Assembly: GCA_019358875.1 (NCBI GenBank)
Contig: JAHHIF010000079.1
Location: 1-33,001 of the forward strand
DNA: 33,001 nt
Source of the DNA: Symplocastrum torsivum CPER-KK1
Lineage (GTDB): Bacteria; Cyanobacteriota; Cyanobacteriia; Cyanobacteriales; Coleofasciculaceae
Direction of reading: 5' to 3'
Positions 23,658-32,507 of the stretch are shown piece by piece. Both the position numbers and the translations under genes were made by a program. Below the pieces are notes generated by a model. That model saw only the letters and a program-made list of their open reading frames with translations, had not been told where the DNA came from and ran no database searches. Position 1 is the stretch's first letter. Every line of letters begins with the position of its first letter.

Positions 23658-25037
23658 CTAGCTAACTAAAGAGGCTGATTCCACAGAGGGAACTGTCTCG
23701 GAAGGACTTGCTAACTGATCTAAAACCTCAATAACCTCTCGCTCAAAGGCAACCTGCGCCCGATTCGTTCTGCCACCGACGTAAAAATGCCCATCTTTTT
23801 GGAGCGCCCAAATCTGAGAGTGAGAGACATAGCTCATAATAACACCCAGCATTAGCAAGCCAAAGCCTGTGTAAACCAAGGGAATACCTGGATCAGCTTT
23901 GATTTGTAAGCCAGTGCTGCCAATAACATCAACTATTTTTAGAGTGACACCATTGACTTGTGTTCCCATCCCCGGACGAACTGTTGAAACCAATTTACCG
24001 CTAGCATCATAGACCAATAGCGTTCCCTGTAAATCTCGCGCCAGTAGCGAAATCCCTTGACTCAAATCCGGTTTAGTCGGAATCCAAGTTCCCCAAATAC
24101 GCCCTTTACCATTGGTATCTAGCTGCGCCATTGGTATCTGAAAAATCGGGCTTTTGTTGAGCCTAACTTGTACAGCAGCAATTCCCCAGTCTGTTTGGTA
24201 AAGTGTCACGCCTCGGTAGCGTAACGGCTTATTGACATAAATAGTTTGCCGATCAACCTCTTGTTCCTGTTGATCCAAAACAGATAAGTCGGAGTAAAAC
24301 TGGTCAATTCCTCCTTGCGGTGTGTAATCAATCCAGAAGCGATTGACTCGCACTGACCAATCTTTAGGAACTTGGGAGGCAGCAAATGCTCCTGCATCAA
24401 TAATATTTTTGACTTGAAATGTGCCGCCACTAGGAACCATTTCCTGGGCAATAAATCCTGTCATTGCTCCTAAAATTGCCCCAGCGAGGATAATGAGCAT
24501 ACTCGCATGGACAACAATCGGACCAATGCGCCCAATTATTCCTTTCCGGGCGTAGAGGGTATCTCCTTCTTGAAAAACTTTATAGCGTCGCTTTTCTAAT
24601 AATTGAGTTAGAGAAGGGAGATTTCCCTTATCGAGTTCTGCACTAAGCGCAAGTTTTTGAAACTGACGAGGTTCGTCGTAAAACTTCCAACGACGGGCAG
24701 CTTTTAGTGCCGGAAACTGACGAGTGAAAGTACAGGCGGTTAGACTACTACCAAATAGACTAAGTATGGATAAAAACCACCAAGTCCGATAAACGTGGTC
24801 TAGTCCTAGAGTTAAAAGAACTTTCCAGGAAAGGAAGCCAAAAAGTGCGGGATCTTCGGGATAGTTGGATTGATAAAATTCCAGAGACTGACCTTGTTCA
24901 ATGACAGTACCACTGATGCTAAAAAAAGCGATCGCAAGCAACAATACAATCGCCAGCCGCAAGTCTGACAGCACAGACAGCAACTGCCGCCAGAATAAAC
25001 GCGCAATATTAGGTAAATCTGAATTTTCTATATTCAT
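23658..25037 (-). CDS. ccs1: System II cytochrome c biogenesis protein Ccs1 (ResB-like)
   Basis: A 459-residue thylakoid/plasma-membrane protein that, with CcsA, delivers and attaches heme to apocytochromes c on the lumen side. Membrane segments are near residues 24-44, 80-105 and 168-195, with a last one around 385-405. Between the third and fourth lies a large lumenal domain of about 180 residues. Family-typical stretches include LSDLRLAIVLLLAIAFFSISGT, IEQGQSLEFYQSNYPE, LGLDHVYRTWWFLSILSLFG and GRIGPIVVHASMLIIL with its conserved His. It starts 10 bases after ccdA and is surely in the same operon. It is also called CcsB or Ycf44 type. Confidence 0.95.
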   Translation of the reverse strand: MNIENSDLPNIARLFWRQLLSVLSDLRLAIVLLLAIAFFSISGTVIEQGQSLEFYQSNYPEDPALFGFLSWKVLLTLGLDHVYRTWWFLSILSLFGSSLTACTFTRQFPALKAARRWKFYDEPRQFQKLALSAELDKGNLPSLTQLLEKRRYKVFQEGDTLYARKGIIGRIGPIVVHASMLIILAGAILGAMTGFIAQEMVPSGGTFQVKNIIDAGAFAASQVPKDWSVRVNRFWIDYTPQGGIDQFYSDLSVLDQQEQEVDRQTIYVNKPLRYRGVTLYQTDWGIAAVQVRLNKSPIFQIPMAQLDTNGKGRIWGTWIPTKPDLSQGISLLARDLQGTLLVYDASGKLVSTVRPGMGTQVNGVTLKIVDVIGSTGLQIKADPGIPLVYTGFGLLMLGVIMSYVSHSQIWALQKDGHFYVGGRTNRAQVAFEREVIEVLDQLASPSETVPSVESASLVS

Positions 25038-25047
25038 TTGAATGTAA

Positions 25048-25788
25048 TTAAAAGAATCCCGCAGGAATCCGAGCTAGTAGGGAAAAAACGCCGAAACCTA
25101 CTAAAATCGCCCCACTGACGGGTGTAATCCAACTCGACCATCGACGCAATTCCAACAACTTTTTAATCGAAGCTGTAAAGGTACCTGCAATAATTAATGG
25201 TGCAACGTAGCCAGCGGTATAAGAAAGCAGCAAAGCCCCTCCTAAAACTAGGTCTTGTGTTGTAGCAACCCAGGCTAGCAATGTTGCCAAAACAGGTGTA
25301 CTGCAAGGAGAGGCTACCACTCCAAACGTTAGACCAATTAAATAAGAACGTACACCTTCTGGTAATTCTTTAGAAATCCATTCCATACCGCCAAAAGAAG
25401 GTAGTTGTAAAGGTAGTGCTTCTAGCAAGTTCAGCCCCATGATAATCGCAATCAGGCTAACAACAATCGGCAAACCAACTCCAACTTGACCGTAAACTTT
25501 CCCCAAAGAGGCTGCAAGAATTCCTAAGATGGCTAATGTTGTTGCCAAGCCTAATGAAAACCAGGCTGATTGTGCTGCTGCTTGAAGGCGTCCTTTCGTT
25601 TCAGATCCCCCAATATAGCCAATCGTGATCGGCAACATGGAAAGCATACAAGGGGTTAGGCTAGTCAGCAATCCAGCCACAAAGATGATACCGATGCTAA
25701 TCAAGCTGAGGTGTGTCAGTTGAGTGGAGACAAGGGTATCAGCAAATTGTTCGAGTTCGTATAGTTTGGTAGAGAATGTTTCAAACAT
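25048..25788 (-). CDS. ccdA: Thiol-disulfide carrier CcdA
   Basis: A membrane protein that passes reducing power from stromal/cytoplasmic thioredoxin to the lumen, keeping apocytochrome c cysteines reduced for heme attachment. From the ATG at 25788 it has 246 residues, the usual length, beginning MFETFSTKLYELEQFAD. An ATG at 25875 would add 29 Ser-rich residues that do not look like family sequence. Six membrane helices are visible. The redox Cys pair is Cys47 in LTSLTPCMLSMLP and Cys162 in VVASPCSTPVLA. HIP1 octamers touch both candidate starts. It is followed at once by ccs1. Confidence 0.94.
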   Translation of the reverse strand: MFETFSTKLYELEQFADTLVSTQLTHLSLISIGIIFVAGLLTSLTPCMLSMLPITIGYIGGSETKGRLQAAAQSAWFSLGLATTLAILGILAASLGKVYGQVGVGLPIVVSLIAIIMGLNLLEALPLQLPSFGGMEWISKELPEGVRSYLIGLTFGVVASPCSTPVLATLLAWVATTQDLVLGGALLLSYTAGYVAPLIIAGTFTASIKKLLELRRWSSWITPVSGAILVGFGVFSLLARIPAGFF

Positions 25789-25891
25789 GCGATCGCTAGT
25801 TGGTGAAATGCTCACTCTGCTTGAATTGTAGCTTACTGAAGGAGTGAGGGTAGGTGATTCGTAGAGCGATCGCATTACGAATCAGTTGGCT

Positions 25892-28800
25892 CTAAAAGCC
25901 GCAAGTTCCAGGTGAGACAGTCGTTCCTGACCAAAAGGTGAAATCACTAGTAGAGATATTGTTAGTGGGTAATGTACCCGCATCAACCTGTATTGGGCCT
26001 CCAACGCTATCATCCAAAATTAGGGAGCCAATTGTATTATTGCTAGGTTGCAGACAGGTGGTAGTACCAGGAGCGATCGTCAACACTTCCAAGTCATTAA
26101 AGTTACTTCCTGTCAAGGTATTGGCTCGAATCGCAGCGAGAGTTCTTGCCGAGTCCAAGGTAATTAGAGAAAGCCCTGTAAATCCATTATCAGTAATCGT
26201 ATTTAACTCACTTAAAAACCGAAGTTGAGCAGTGCCGTTTGTGGTTGTGAAAATCCCGTTGTTGGCATTTCTAGTAATTAAGTTGTTAGAAAGATTGGCG
26301 TTCAATTGCGCTTGGCCAGAAAGTTGGAGATAGACTCCATCGTCTTGATTTTCAGAGATGGTGTTATTAGTTAGGTTAATGCTTCCAGTAGTTCTATCAG
26401 CAAAAGCTAACGCAACACCCCGTAGTTGGTTGTTAGAGATGGTATTACCTATCAGGTTGAACGCTCCAGAGGCATCATTTGAGACTAAAACGTCAAGTCC
26501 ACCCGCTTCATTTCCTGTAATTGTATTGCCACTAAGGTTAAGTGTTCCAGTGGTAGTGGCTTCGAGATCTAGGTTTATCCCCTTTAACTGATTGCCAGAG
26601 ATGGTATTGCCTGTCAGGTTAGCTGTGCCAGAGGCATTATCAAAAAGCTTGAAATCAACACCATCAGCAATCCCACCCCTACCGAGATTGTTAGTAATTG
26701 TATTGTTGGTGAGGTCGAAGGTACCAGTAGCATCATTACGGAGTTCGACATTGACTCCATCCCCATCAGCCGCCAAAGCACCGTTATCGCTAATAGTATT
26801 CCCAGCCACTACTAGATCGACTTGTCCCAGATTGTTGTTGAGGTTAAAGCCTTCCCTTCCAGAATCGCTGATGGTATTGTCAGTAACCGCGACTTGTCCT
26901 GAAACATTGCTGAGTGAGATACCCTCAGCCGTGGAATTGGCGATCGCATTTTCTCGAATCACAACATTATTAATGTTCGCTCCAACAATACCAGCTCCAG
27001 GAACCGCATTGAGAGAAAATCCAGAAAGCGTTGTATCATTCCCCAACGTCACCGTACCCGTCACATCAGGCAACACTCCAGCACCTGATAGCGGCAATTG
27101 TACATTCCCTAATTCCACTGTATCTATCCGCTGCACTGGTCCCGTTGATAGCACCTGCACGCCGTCCGGAATCGTGAAAGCCGGAATTCCAGGATTTGTC
27201 CCAGGCTGCACATAGACAATATCATTAGGCTGTGCCACTGCTAGAGCCTCAGCAACAGTTGCTGTTGGAGTTTCAACCGTACCGTTACCTGTACCCAATC
27301 CTAAATTAACGTGCCGAAGTTGCCAGGGTTGACCTGTATTTGGGTTCGTTACGAATACCGTATCCTGTGTAGTGAGCAATTCCGACTCAACTTGCTCATC
27401 CACCACAATGTTTGCGTTGCGCTGAGGTGATTCCCCTAAACGTGCCAGTACCTGCTCATCTTGGCTAAGTCCTCTAAGACGAGTACCTGGAAAATTCGCC
27501 CCCACACTTAGCACCAAATTCGTGCCAAAGGTGGCATCATTCGAGAGTGCTAAGCCTAGCCTTAACGTATCAGTAGGACGAGCTTCTAGACGAGTACGCC
27601 AGCCCAAAACCTCATCACTACCTGGAGCATCGTAGTAGTACAACCCAGCATAGCCCCGTAGGTCACCTGTTTGACCAAGCGAGGCAAGTTTCACACCCGC
27701 CTCAAGATCAACGCCAGTCATCGCCGCTTCAAAACGGCGATTAAGCTGCTGTTGCTGATTGCGAGTGACAGCCAAGAAATTATCTTGAAAAAAGGGATCT
27801 GAGGTGGAAGTCCCTAAATCAGCGATCGTTTCTGCGGCTAGTTGGCGTGTATTGCCCAGTGGCACATATGCATTACCCCGAACTTCCCAGGATTCCCCCA
27901 AACTCTCGAACCCTACACCAATTTGATTAAAGGTACTGTTGCCAGTACTACGGTTGTCGAAGGCAATATAACCACCGAGAACACGGTTAGCTTCAGCGTT
28001 GTATACACGATGTCCTAAAACAAGATTACCGCCTAGGTTAGAGTCTTCCGTTGATAACGATAGCCGTCCTTCCAAGAAAGTGAGGTTGCTACCGGAGGTT
28101 TGCGACAAGGGTACAAAGCCTTCAATACTCCCGAAAGAGTTGGAGTAACCGATACCTGGTCCTGTGGTGAACGTTCCACCGAAGCGGGGCAGCACTCTTA
28201 GAGAAGGGTTTTCGGTTGTTTCTAAAGATGGTGGTATGGGTTCTGGAGTAGTCGTCTGAGCAAGCAAGCTGGCTTCACTTTCAACATCCGGTGAAGGGGT
28301 AACATCTTCTGCGGTTTTGGAGTTGGGAGTGAAAGTCGTAGTTGGGGAAAGGGCAAATTCTGGTTCTACTCTCTCCGGAGTGGACATTATTTCGGGCTTT
28401 GAAGCCAAAACTGTAGCTGGAATCGGTGCAAACTCTGGTTGTGCCGTGTCCGAGGTGGGGCTAGTTTCAGGCTGAGGAGCGGAAACCCTATCTGGGGAAA
28501 GGGCAAATTCTGGTTTTACTGTCTCCGGAGTAGACATTATTTCGGGCTTTGGAGCCAAAACTGTAGCTGGAATCGGTGCAAACTCTGGCTGTGCTGTGTC
28601 CGAGGTGGGGTTAGTTTCAGGCTGAGGAGCGGAAACTATATCTGGGGAAAGGGCAAATTCTGGTTTTACTGTCTCGGAGGTAAGTGTGGTTTCAGGTTCA
28701 GCTACCCAAGTCGAAACAGCCTGAGTCTGGGATGTTTGTTCACTATCAGGCGTATTACTAAGCGTTGCCTCTCCTGTTGTCTTCGGTAGATCAGTTGCTG

Positions 28801-28894
28801 CCCCCTCAACAGTCTGAGCCACTGCGTTTGAGGTCAAAGCTCCCAACAGCGGACAGGTGATATACAAGCATCGCATCAACTTGTTTGTAGGCAT
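25892..28894 (-). CDS. Outer-membrane beta-barrel protein with parallel beta-helix passenger
   Basis: 1000 residues from the ATG at 28894. A signal peptide (MPTNKLMRCLYITCPLLGALTSNAVAQ) is followed by a Pro/Thr/Glu-rich region with two 50-residue repeats (about 75-174). Then comes a barrel domain (about 233-495; RVLPRFGGTFTTGPGIGYSNSFG, GGYIAFDNRS, GLYYYDAPGSDEVLGWRTRLEARP) resembling inverse autotransporter/intimin-type barrels. From about 515 to 960 there is a right-handed beta-helix with repeated LTGNTISGNQ-GI-L turns, ending PGTCGF. Likely anchored in the outer membrane and displaying the helix outside. A GTG at 28975 could extend it by 27 residues, but would sit inside a hairpin stem and spoil the signal peptide. 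Confidence 0.82.
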   Translation of the reverse strand: MPTNKLMRCLYITCPLLGALTSNAVAQTVEGAATDLPKTTGEATLSNTPDSEQTSQTQAVSTWVAEPETTLTSETVKPEFALSPDIVSAPQPETNPTSDTAQPEFAPIPATVLAPKPEIMSTPETVKPEFALSPDRVSAPQPETSPTSDTAQPEFAPIPATVLASKPEIMSTPERVEPEFALSPTTTFTPNSKTAEDVTPSPDVESEASLLAQTTTPEPIPPSLETTENPSLRVLPRFGGTFTTGPGIGYSNSFGSIEGFVPLSQTSGSNLTFLEGRLSLSTEDSNLGGNLVLGHRVYNAEANRVLGGYIAFDNRSTGNSTFNQIGVGFESLGESWEVRGNAYVPLGNTRQLAAETIADLGTSTSDPFFQDNFLAVTRNQQQQLNRRFEAAMTGVDLEAGVKLASLGQTGDLRGYAGLYYYDAPGSDEVLGWRTRLEARPTDTLRLGLALSNDATFGTNLVLSVGANFPGTRLRGLSQDEQVLARLGESPQRNANIVVDEQVESELLTTQDTVFVTNPNTGQPWQLRHVNLGLGTGNGTVETPTATVAEALAVAQPNDIVYVQPGTNPGIPAFTIPDGVQVLSTGPVQRIDTVELGNVQLPLSGAGVLPDVTGTVTLGNDTTLSGFSLNAVPGAGIVGANINNVVIRENAIANSTAEGISLSNVSGQVAVTDNTISDSGREGFNLNNNLGQVDLVVAGNTISDNGALAADGDGVNVELRNDATGTFDLTNNTITNNLGRGGIADGVDFKLFDNASGTANLTGNTISGNQLKGINLDLEATTTGTLNLSGNTITGNEAGGLDVLVSNDASGAFNLIGNTISNNQLRGVALAFADRTTGSINLTNNTISENQDDGVYLQLSGQAQLNANLSNNLITRNANNGIFTTTNGTAQLRFLSELNTITDNGFTGLSLITLDSARTLAAIRANTLTGSNFNDLEVLTIAPGTTTCLQPSNNTIGSLILDDSVGGPIQVDAGTLPTNNISTSDFTFWSGTTVSPGTCGF
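28375..28674 (-). repeat. Two tandem 150-bp repeats in the Pro-rich region
   Basis: Units 28375-28524 and 28525-28674 are nearly identical (a handful of substitutions) and encode 50-residue units containing PEFALSPD, SAPQPET and PEFAPIPATVLA. A partial third copy precedes them at about 28341-28374. The length is divisible by three, so copy number can change without breaking the gene. Confidence 0.92.
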
Positions 28895-28943
28895 ATTTTT
28901 TTTAGAGCAAGCAAGTTTTGTCTTTGGCACTCTCCAATGCAGA

Positions 28944-28978
28944 CAAGTGAGGGTTGTTGCGACAACAACTCTCACTTG
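28944..28978. repeat. 16-bp hairpin between the RTX and barrel genes
   Basis: CAAGTGAGGGTTGTTG (28944-28959) and CAACAACTCTCACTTG (28963-28978) pair throughout, with one wobble or mismatch, around CGA. No T run follows on either strand. A second small stem, TTGCCT/AGGCAA (28976-28981 with 28987-28992), overlaps its edge. It may be an RNA stabiliser, attenuator or dispersed repeat. Confidence 0.82.
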
Positions 28979-28999
28979 CCTTCAAGAGGCAATGCGTCC

Positions 29000-31900
29000 T
29001 TACATCAGCACAAAGGTAGTAGCCGCTTGAGTAGTCAATAACGTGGCATCAACGCCATCTAGACGCGCTAATAATTCACCTTGAGCCGTATCCACAACCC
29101 AGGTTTGGCTATGTTTTTGACGCAGCGATAATTGCTCAAAGCTCAGACCTTCTGCCAAGCCAATTGAGTCCTCACCCAACTGGAAATCACGGATTAAATC
29201 ATTGCCGTGTCCTGCCGCAAGGACGAAGGTATCTCGACCCGCGCCTCCTGTCAGGGTGTCATTGCCCAAGCCACCATTAAGCCAGTCATCACCCAAGTTG
29301 CCGCAGAGTTGATCGTTACCAGCTTCACCCCAGAGGCTGTCCTGATCTAATCCGCCATTAAGTTGGTCGTGACCTTCACCTCCGTAGAGTAGATCATTAC
29401 CACGACGACCCCAAATGCGATCGTGTCCTGCACCACCAAAAAGCTGGTCATTCTCTAAATCTCCACTGATGAGGTCTTGACCACCGAACCCATCAATTCG
29501 GTCATCTTCAGCCGTGCCAACCAACGTTTCAGAAAGGTCAGTGCCGTTGATTGGGTTGAGGACTAGGGGGCTGTCAACAGTACCACTAATGGTGAAGTCA
29601 AAAGGACTTTCGTCGCTGTCGTTGTTGCCAAAAGTTATGGTGCCAGAGTAAGTACCAGCAATGGTTGTGTCGAGAGCTAGCGTAAACGAAGCTGAATCCC
29701 CTGCTACTACAGTGCTAGGGAAGTCACCCACAATCCTGAAGCCTTCCGGTAAACCAGGAGTCTCCAAGTTTAGAACGGCGGTTCCTAGATTCTGAATACT
29801 GAAGGTTTTGGTGAGAGTACTGCCTACAGAGGTACTACCAATGTCAAGCGCAACTGTACTGCCATCTACAATATCGGTGTTGCCATCGAGAACTTGAATT
29901 TCTGGACTTGTGGCGGCACTGACACTACCACCAATAGCAAAGTTGAAGGGATTTTCATCGCTGTCATTGGTGGTAAAAGCGATTTCTCCGGTTGAGGTAC
30001 CAACAGCAGCAGCATCCAGTTGGATAGTTAATGCCGTTTCGCCTCCAGCAGCAACACTGGTGGGGAGAGTTCCTACCAAGCTAAAGCCTGTAGGCAGTTG
30101 TAGCTCACTTAAGTTAAGTGCAGCGGTCCCACTGTTGACGAGGGTGAAAGTTTTGACGAGTGGTGTACCAACCAGTGTGTCACCAAAGTCAAGGGCAGTT
30201 GTCGTGCCGTCAACTATTTCGGTGCTGCCGTCGAGAAGTTGGATTTCTGGACTTGTCGCCGTAGCCGTGACGTTACCACTTATGGCGAAGTTGAACGGGT
30301 TCTCATCACTGTCGTTTGTGGTGAAGGAGATTTCTCCGGTTGAGGTACCAATGGCAGAGGCATCCAGTTCGATAGTTAATGCCGTTTCACCTCCAGCCGC
30401 AACGCTAGTTGGGAGAGTTCCTACAAAGCTGAAGCCTGTAGGCAGTTGTAGCTCACCTAAGTTAAGTGTGGCTGTACCACTGTTAACGAGGGTGAAAGTT
30501 TTGACGAGTGGTGTCCCAACCAGCGTATTACCAAAGTCAAGAGCAACGGTAGTACCATCTACAACGTCGGTGCTGCCATCGAGAAGTTGGATTTCTGGAG
30601 TAAGAAGAGTACCAGGAGATTCATAAGCACCGATGTCAATGACAGCGCTGCCATTTAAGTCACCATCCTGAGGACGAACTGCCCCAGTTTGATCAGTTCC
30701 GGGAGCGCTTACACTTGTTCCAGCATCAATAGCGGGACTACCAGGAAGCAAGGGATGGACGAAAACACCATTAATGTCTTGTAACGCTCCCAGTAAGGGA
30801 TCAACAATGATGATATTTTCTGTTGCATTGTTGCCACTGCCTGGAGATTGAATATTGTTTCCGCCAGTCAGTTCTCGATTGGTTTGTTGATTCGGATTAG
30901 AGCCATCCCCCGCCGTGTTGTTATCAAAAATTGAGTTAGTGACAATAACAGGTCTGGTGTTTCCGGTATAGATTGCCCCGGACTCGCTTCCCGCAGAGTT
31001 ATTGGCAAAAGTCGTATTAACGATGTTGGTTTCAGAACCCCACTGAGCGTTGTATATTGCTCCGCCACGCTCTGCTGCCTCATTACCAGAAAAGGTAGTG
31101 TTAATGATGTTGAAAGGCGATTCTTCCCAGTACCATAAACCACCCCCTTCTTCTGCCGACGTGTTGTTGGCAATGGTGGAATTTTCGATAGTTACGAGCT
31201 TGCCAGTAACTCGGAGACCACCGCCTTTGGCATTGCCTTGTGCGTCCGGAGTAACCTCATTGTTGATAAATGTGCTACCTTCAATGGTCACAAAGTCTTG
31301 GTCATAACCCCAGATTGCAACTCCTCCACCTAATCCAACGGCGGTATTGTCCTCAAAGATAGAGTTACGAATGATTGTCTCGCCGCCGACGCTGTCTCTC
31401 GGTAAGTCGCCATTGTAGTATCGCTCTTGATTAGGGACACTTGCACCGTCGTTGTTGACTGCTCCCCCCCAACTTCTGCTTTCGTTATTGCGGAAGATTG
31501 AGTCTTCTATCGTTAGTGGGGTAAATACGGTGGTAATTGCTCCACCAGCAAATCCTTCATTATTGGTGAACTCACTACCTTTGACAGTAAGTTGACTCTT
31601 TCCAAAGGCACTAATTGCTCCACCAGCACTATCAACGTCTTGCGTAGCCCGATTACCATCAAACTTGCTGTTAATCACCGTTACGTTAGCGCCATCCTTT
31701 GCCCAAATTGCAGGTCCTTGTCCGGCAATGTTGTTGTAGAACTCGCTATTTTCTACCGTGATTGTGGCGTTTGGATCTGCTGCCCAAATTCCTGCCCCCG
31801 CGTACTCGTGGAATGCGTCAGTAATGGTGAGATTCCGTAGTGTAAACTCTCTACCATCCCCTGCTAGTCGAAAGATTATTTGTTCCTGATTTCCACTAAT

Positions 31901-32113
31901 AGTCAAACCAGGAGCATCTGCGCCATCAATGGTTATGTCTTTTTCAATGTCGTACCGACGTTCGAGGGTAATGGTTTGGTTAGCAAGGCTAGGGTCAAAT
32001 TGAATTGTATCTCCTGGCTGAGCAATCTCAATTGCTGCTCTGAGAGACCCTGGAACCGAAGGCACTCCGTATCCATTATCAGCAGTGCTCCTAACTGTGA
32101 TTACGTTTGGCAT
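29000..32113 (-). CDS. Large secreted beta-helix / choice-of-anchor D / RTX protein
   Basis: 1037 residues with no signal peptide. Residues 1-490 form a parallel beta-helix with polymorphic outer-membrane-type repeats (NNEGFAGGAITT, SAEEGGGLWYW, AAERGGAIYN). Three immunoglobulin-like choice-of-anchor-D-type domains follow (about 505-850), the first two nearly identical. The C-terminal region (about 855-960) has RTX nonapeptides such as GGAGHDRIWG, GGEGHDQLNG and GGLGNDTLTGGAGRDTF, which bind calcium, then a short end domain. RTX proteins without signal peptides usually leave by type I secretion, so an extracellular adhesin or matrix role is inferred. ATG at 32113 has a GGAGA site 7 bases upstream. 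Confidence 0.88.
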   Translation of the reverse strand: MPNVITVRSTADNGYGVPSVPGSLRAAIEIAQPGDTIQFDPSLANQTITLERRYDIEKDITIDGADAPGLTISGNQEQIIFRLAGDGREFTLRNLTITDAFHEYAGAGIWAADPNATITVENSEFYNNIAGQGPAIWAKDGANVTVINSKFDGNRATQDVDSAGGAISAFGKSQLTVKGSEFTNNEGFAGGAITTVFTPLTIEDSIFRNNESRSWGGAVNNDGASVPNQERYYNGDLPRDSVGGETIIRNSIFEDNTAVGLGGGVAIWGYDQDFVTIEGSTFINNEVTPDAQGNAKGGGLRVTGKLVTIENSTIANNTSAEEGGGLWYWEESPFNIINTTFSGNEAAERGGAIYNAQWGSETNIVNTTFANNSAGSESGAIYTGNTRPVIVTNSIFDNNTAGDGSNPNQQTNRELTGGNNIQSPGSGNNATENIIIVDPLLGALQDINGVFVHPLLPGSPAIDAGTSVSAPGTDQTGAVRPQDGDLNGSAVIDIGAYESPGTLLTPEIQLLDGSTDVVDGTTVALDFGNTLVGTPLVKTFTLVNSGTATLNLGELQLPTGFSFVGTLPTSVAAGGETALTIELDASAIGTSTGEISFTTNDSDENPFNFAISGNVTATATSPEIQLLDGSTEIVDGTTTALDFGDTLVGTPLVKTFTLVNSGTAALNLSELQLPTGFSLVGTLPTSVAAGGETALTIQLDAAAVGTSTGEIAFTTNDSDENPFNFAIGGSVSAATSPEIQVLDGNTDIVDGSTVALDIGSTSVGSTLTKTFSIQNLGTAVLNLETPGLPEGFRIVGDFPSTVVAGDSASFTLALDTTIAGTYSGTITFGNNDSDESPFDFTISGTVDSPLVLNPINGTDLSETLVGTAEDDRIDGFGGQDLISGDLENDQLFGGAGHDRIWGRRGNDLLYGGEGHDQLNGGLDQDSLWGEAGNDQLCGNLGDDWLNGGLGNDTLTGGAGRDTFVLAAGHGNDLIRDFQLGEDSIGLAEGLSFEQLSLRQKHSQTWVVDTAQGELLARLDGVDATLLTTQAATTFVLM
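29556..30593 (-). repeat. Three tandem anchor-D-like repeats of about 345 bp
   Basis: Units about 30246-30593 and 29901-30245 are close to identical at DNA and protein level (PEIQLLDGST, TFTLVNSGTA, LPTSVAAGGETALTI, TTNDSDENPFNFAI). The third, about 29556-29900, is diverged (PEIQVLDGNT, NNDSDESPFDFTI). This order suggests an old triplication with a recent duplication or gene conversion between the first two. Confidence 0.88.
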
Positions 32114-32237
32114 TCTTCAATCTCCTGGCAATTTGAAAGTTTGCGAATTGAGTTGAGTTAACGTCAGCGCAGGACGCTTACCCTGAGTAAGCTGGGTTGA
32201 AAGCTAAGAATTGCTCACAACTACACCTCAGAGCGTC

Positions 32238-32378
32238 ATGTGTTCTAAATGTGGTCACGAAGGTGTTGAGCCATTAGAGTTATATAAGTGGCAAGCTCTC
32301 TTCCACTTAGAGTTAAACTCGCGGCATTTATGCTATGAGGCACTAAACGGTTACCAAGATAATTGCATCACTCGTTAA
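32238..32378 (+). CDS. Doubtful 46-residue protein with CxxC
   Basis: ATG 32238 to TAA 32378 encodes MCSKCGHEGVEPLELYKW and on to QDNCITR, with CxxC at the start and two later Cys. It could be a tiny zinc-binding protein. No ribosome binding site is visible, and it overlaps the minus-strand truncated RTX-gene copy. I list it only as a possibility. Confidence 0.2.
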   Translation: MCSKCGHEGVEPLELYKWQALFHLELNSRHLCYEALNGYQDNCITR

Positions 32379-32507
32379 GGTAACAATTGGTCTAGCATGG
32401 CTGAAGGCAAAGCCAATGGTGTATTTGAGTTGGGTAGGGGCGATCGCTTCTTTTCGGGAACCTGTGCCACTGTCAGCATTACTTGTAACAGTGATGAGGT
32501 TAGGCAT
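32343..32507 (-). pseudogene. Truncated copy of the beta-helix/RTX gene start
   Basis: ATG at 32507 reads MPNLITVTSNADSGTGS, close to the RTX protein's MPNVITVRSTADNGYG and to the general GTGSLREAI family start, then continues KEAIAPTQLKY and stops after 54 codons. The leader is also shared: GGAGATTGAA precedes both ATGs with the same 7-base spacing. It is best read as the remnant of a duplicated or related gene. A HIP1-like site lies near the breakpoint. Confidence 0.7.

Noticed and set aside
25789..25875. The 29-residue N-terminal extension of CcdA
   Set aside because: It is Ser/Thr-rich, unlike the family start, and the internal ATG at 25788 gives the usual length. It was kept only as an alternative start.
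26592..27215. A 207-codon open frame antisense to the beta-helix gene
   Set aside because: Pro/Ser/Leu-rich translation produced by the opposite strand of Asn/Thr/Gly-rich helix repeats; no independent support.
28341..28674. Direct repeats considered as a CRISPR array
   Set aside because: The repeats are 150 bp, contiguous and in frame within a protein gene, with no spacers.
28895..28975. GTG start for the barrel protein at 28975
   Set aside because: It lies inside the stem of the 28944-28978 hairpin and would put 27 residues before a good signal peptide.
29910..30626. A 238-codon open frame on the plus strand
   Set aside because: It lies entirely opposite the anchor-D repeats of the RTX gene, and its own internal repetition mirrors them. 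No binding site; a shadow of repeated codons.
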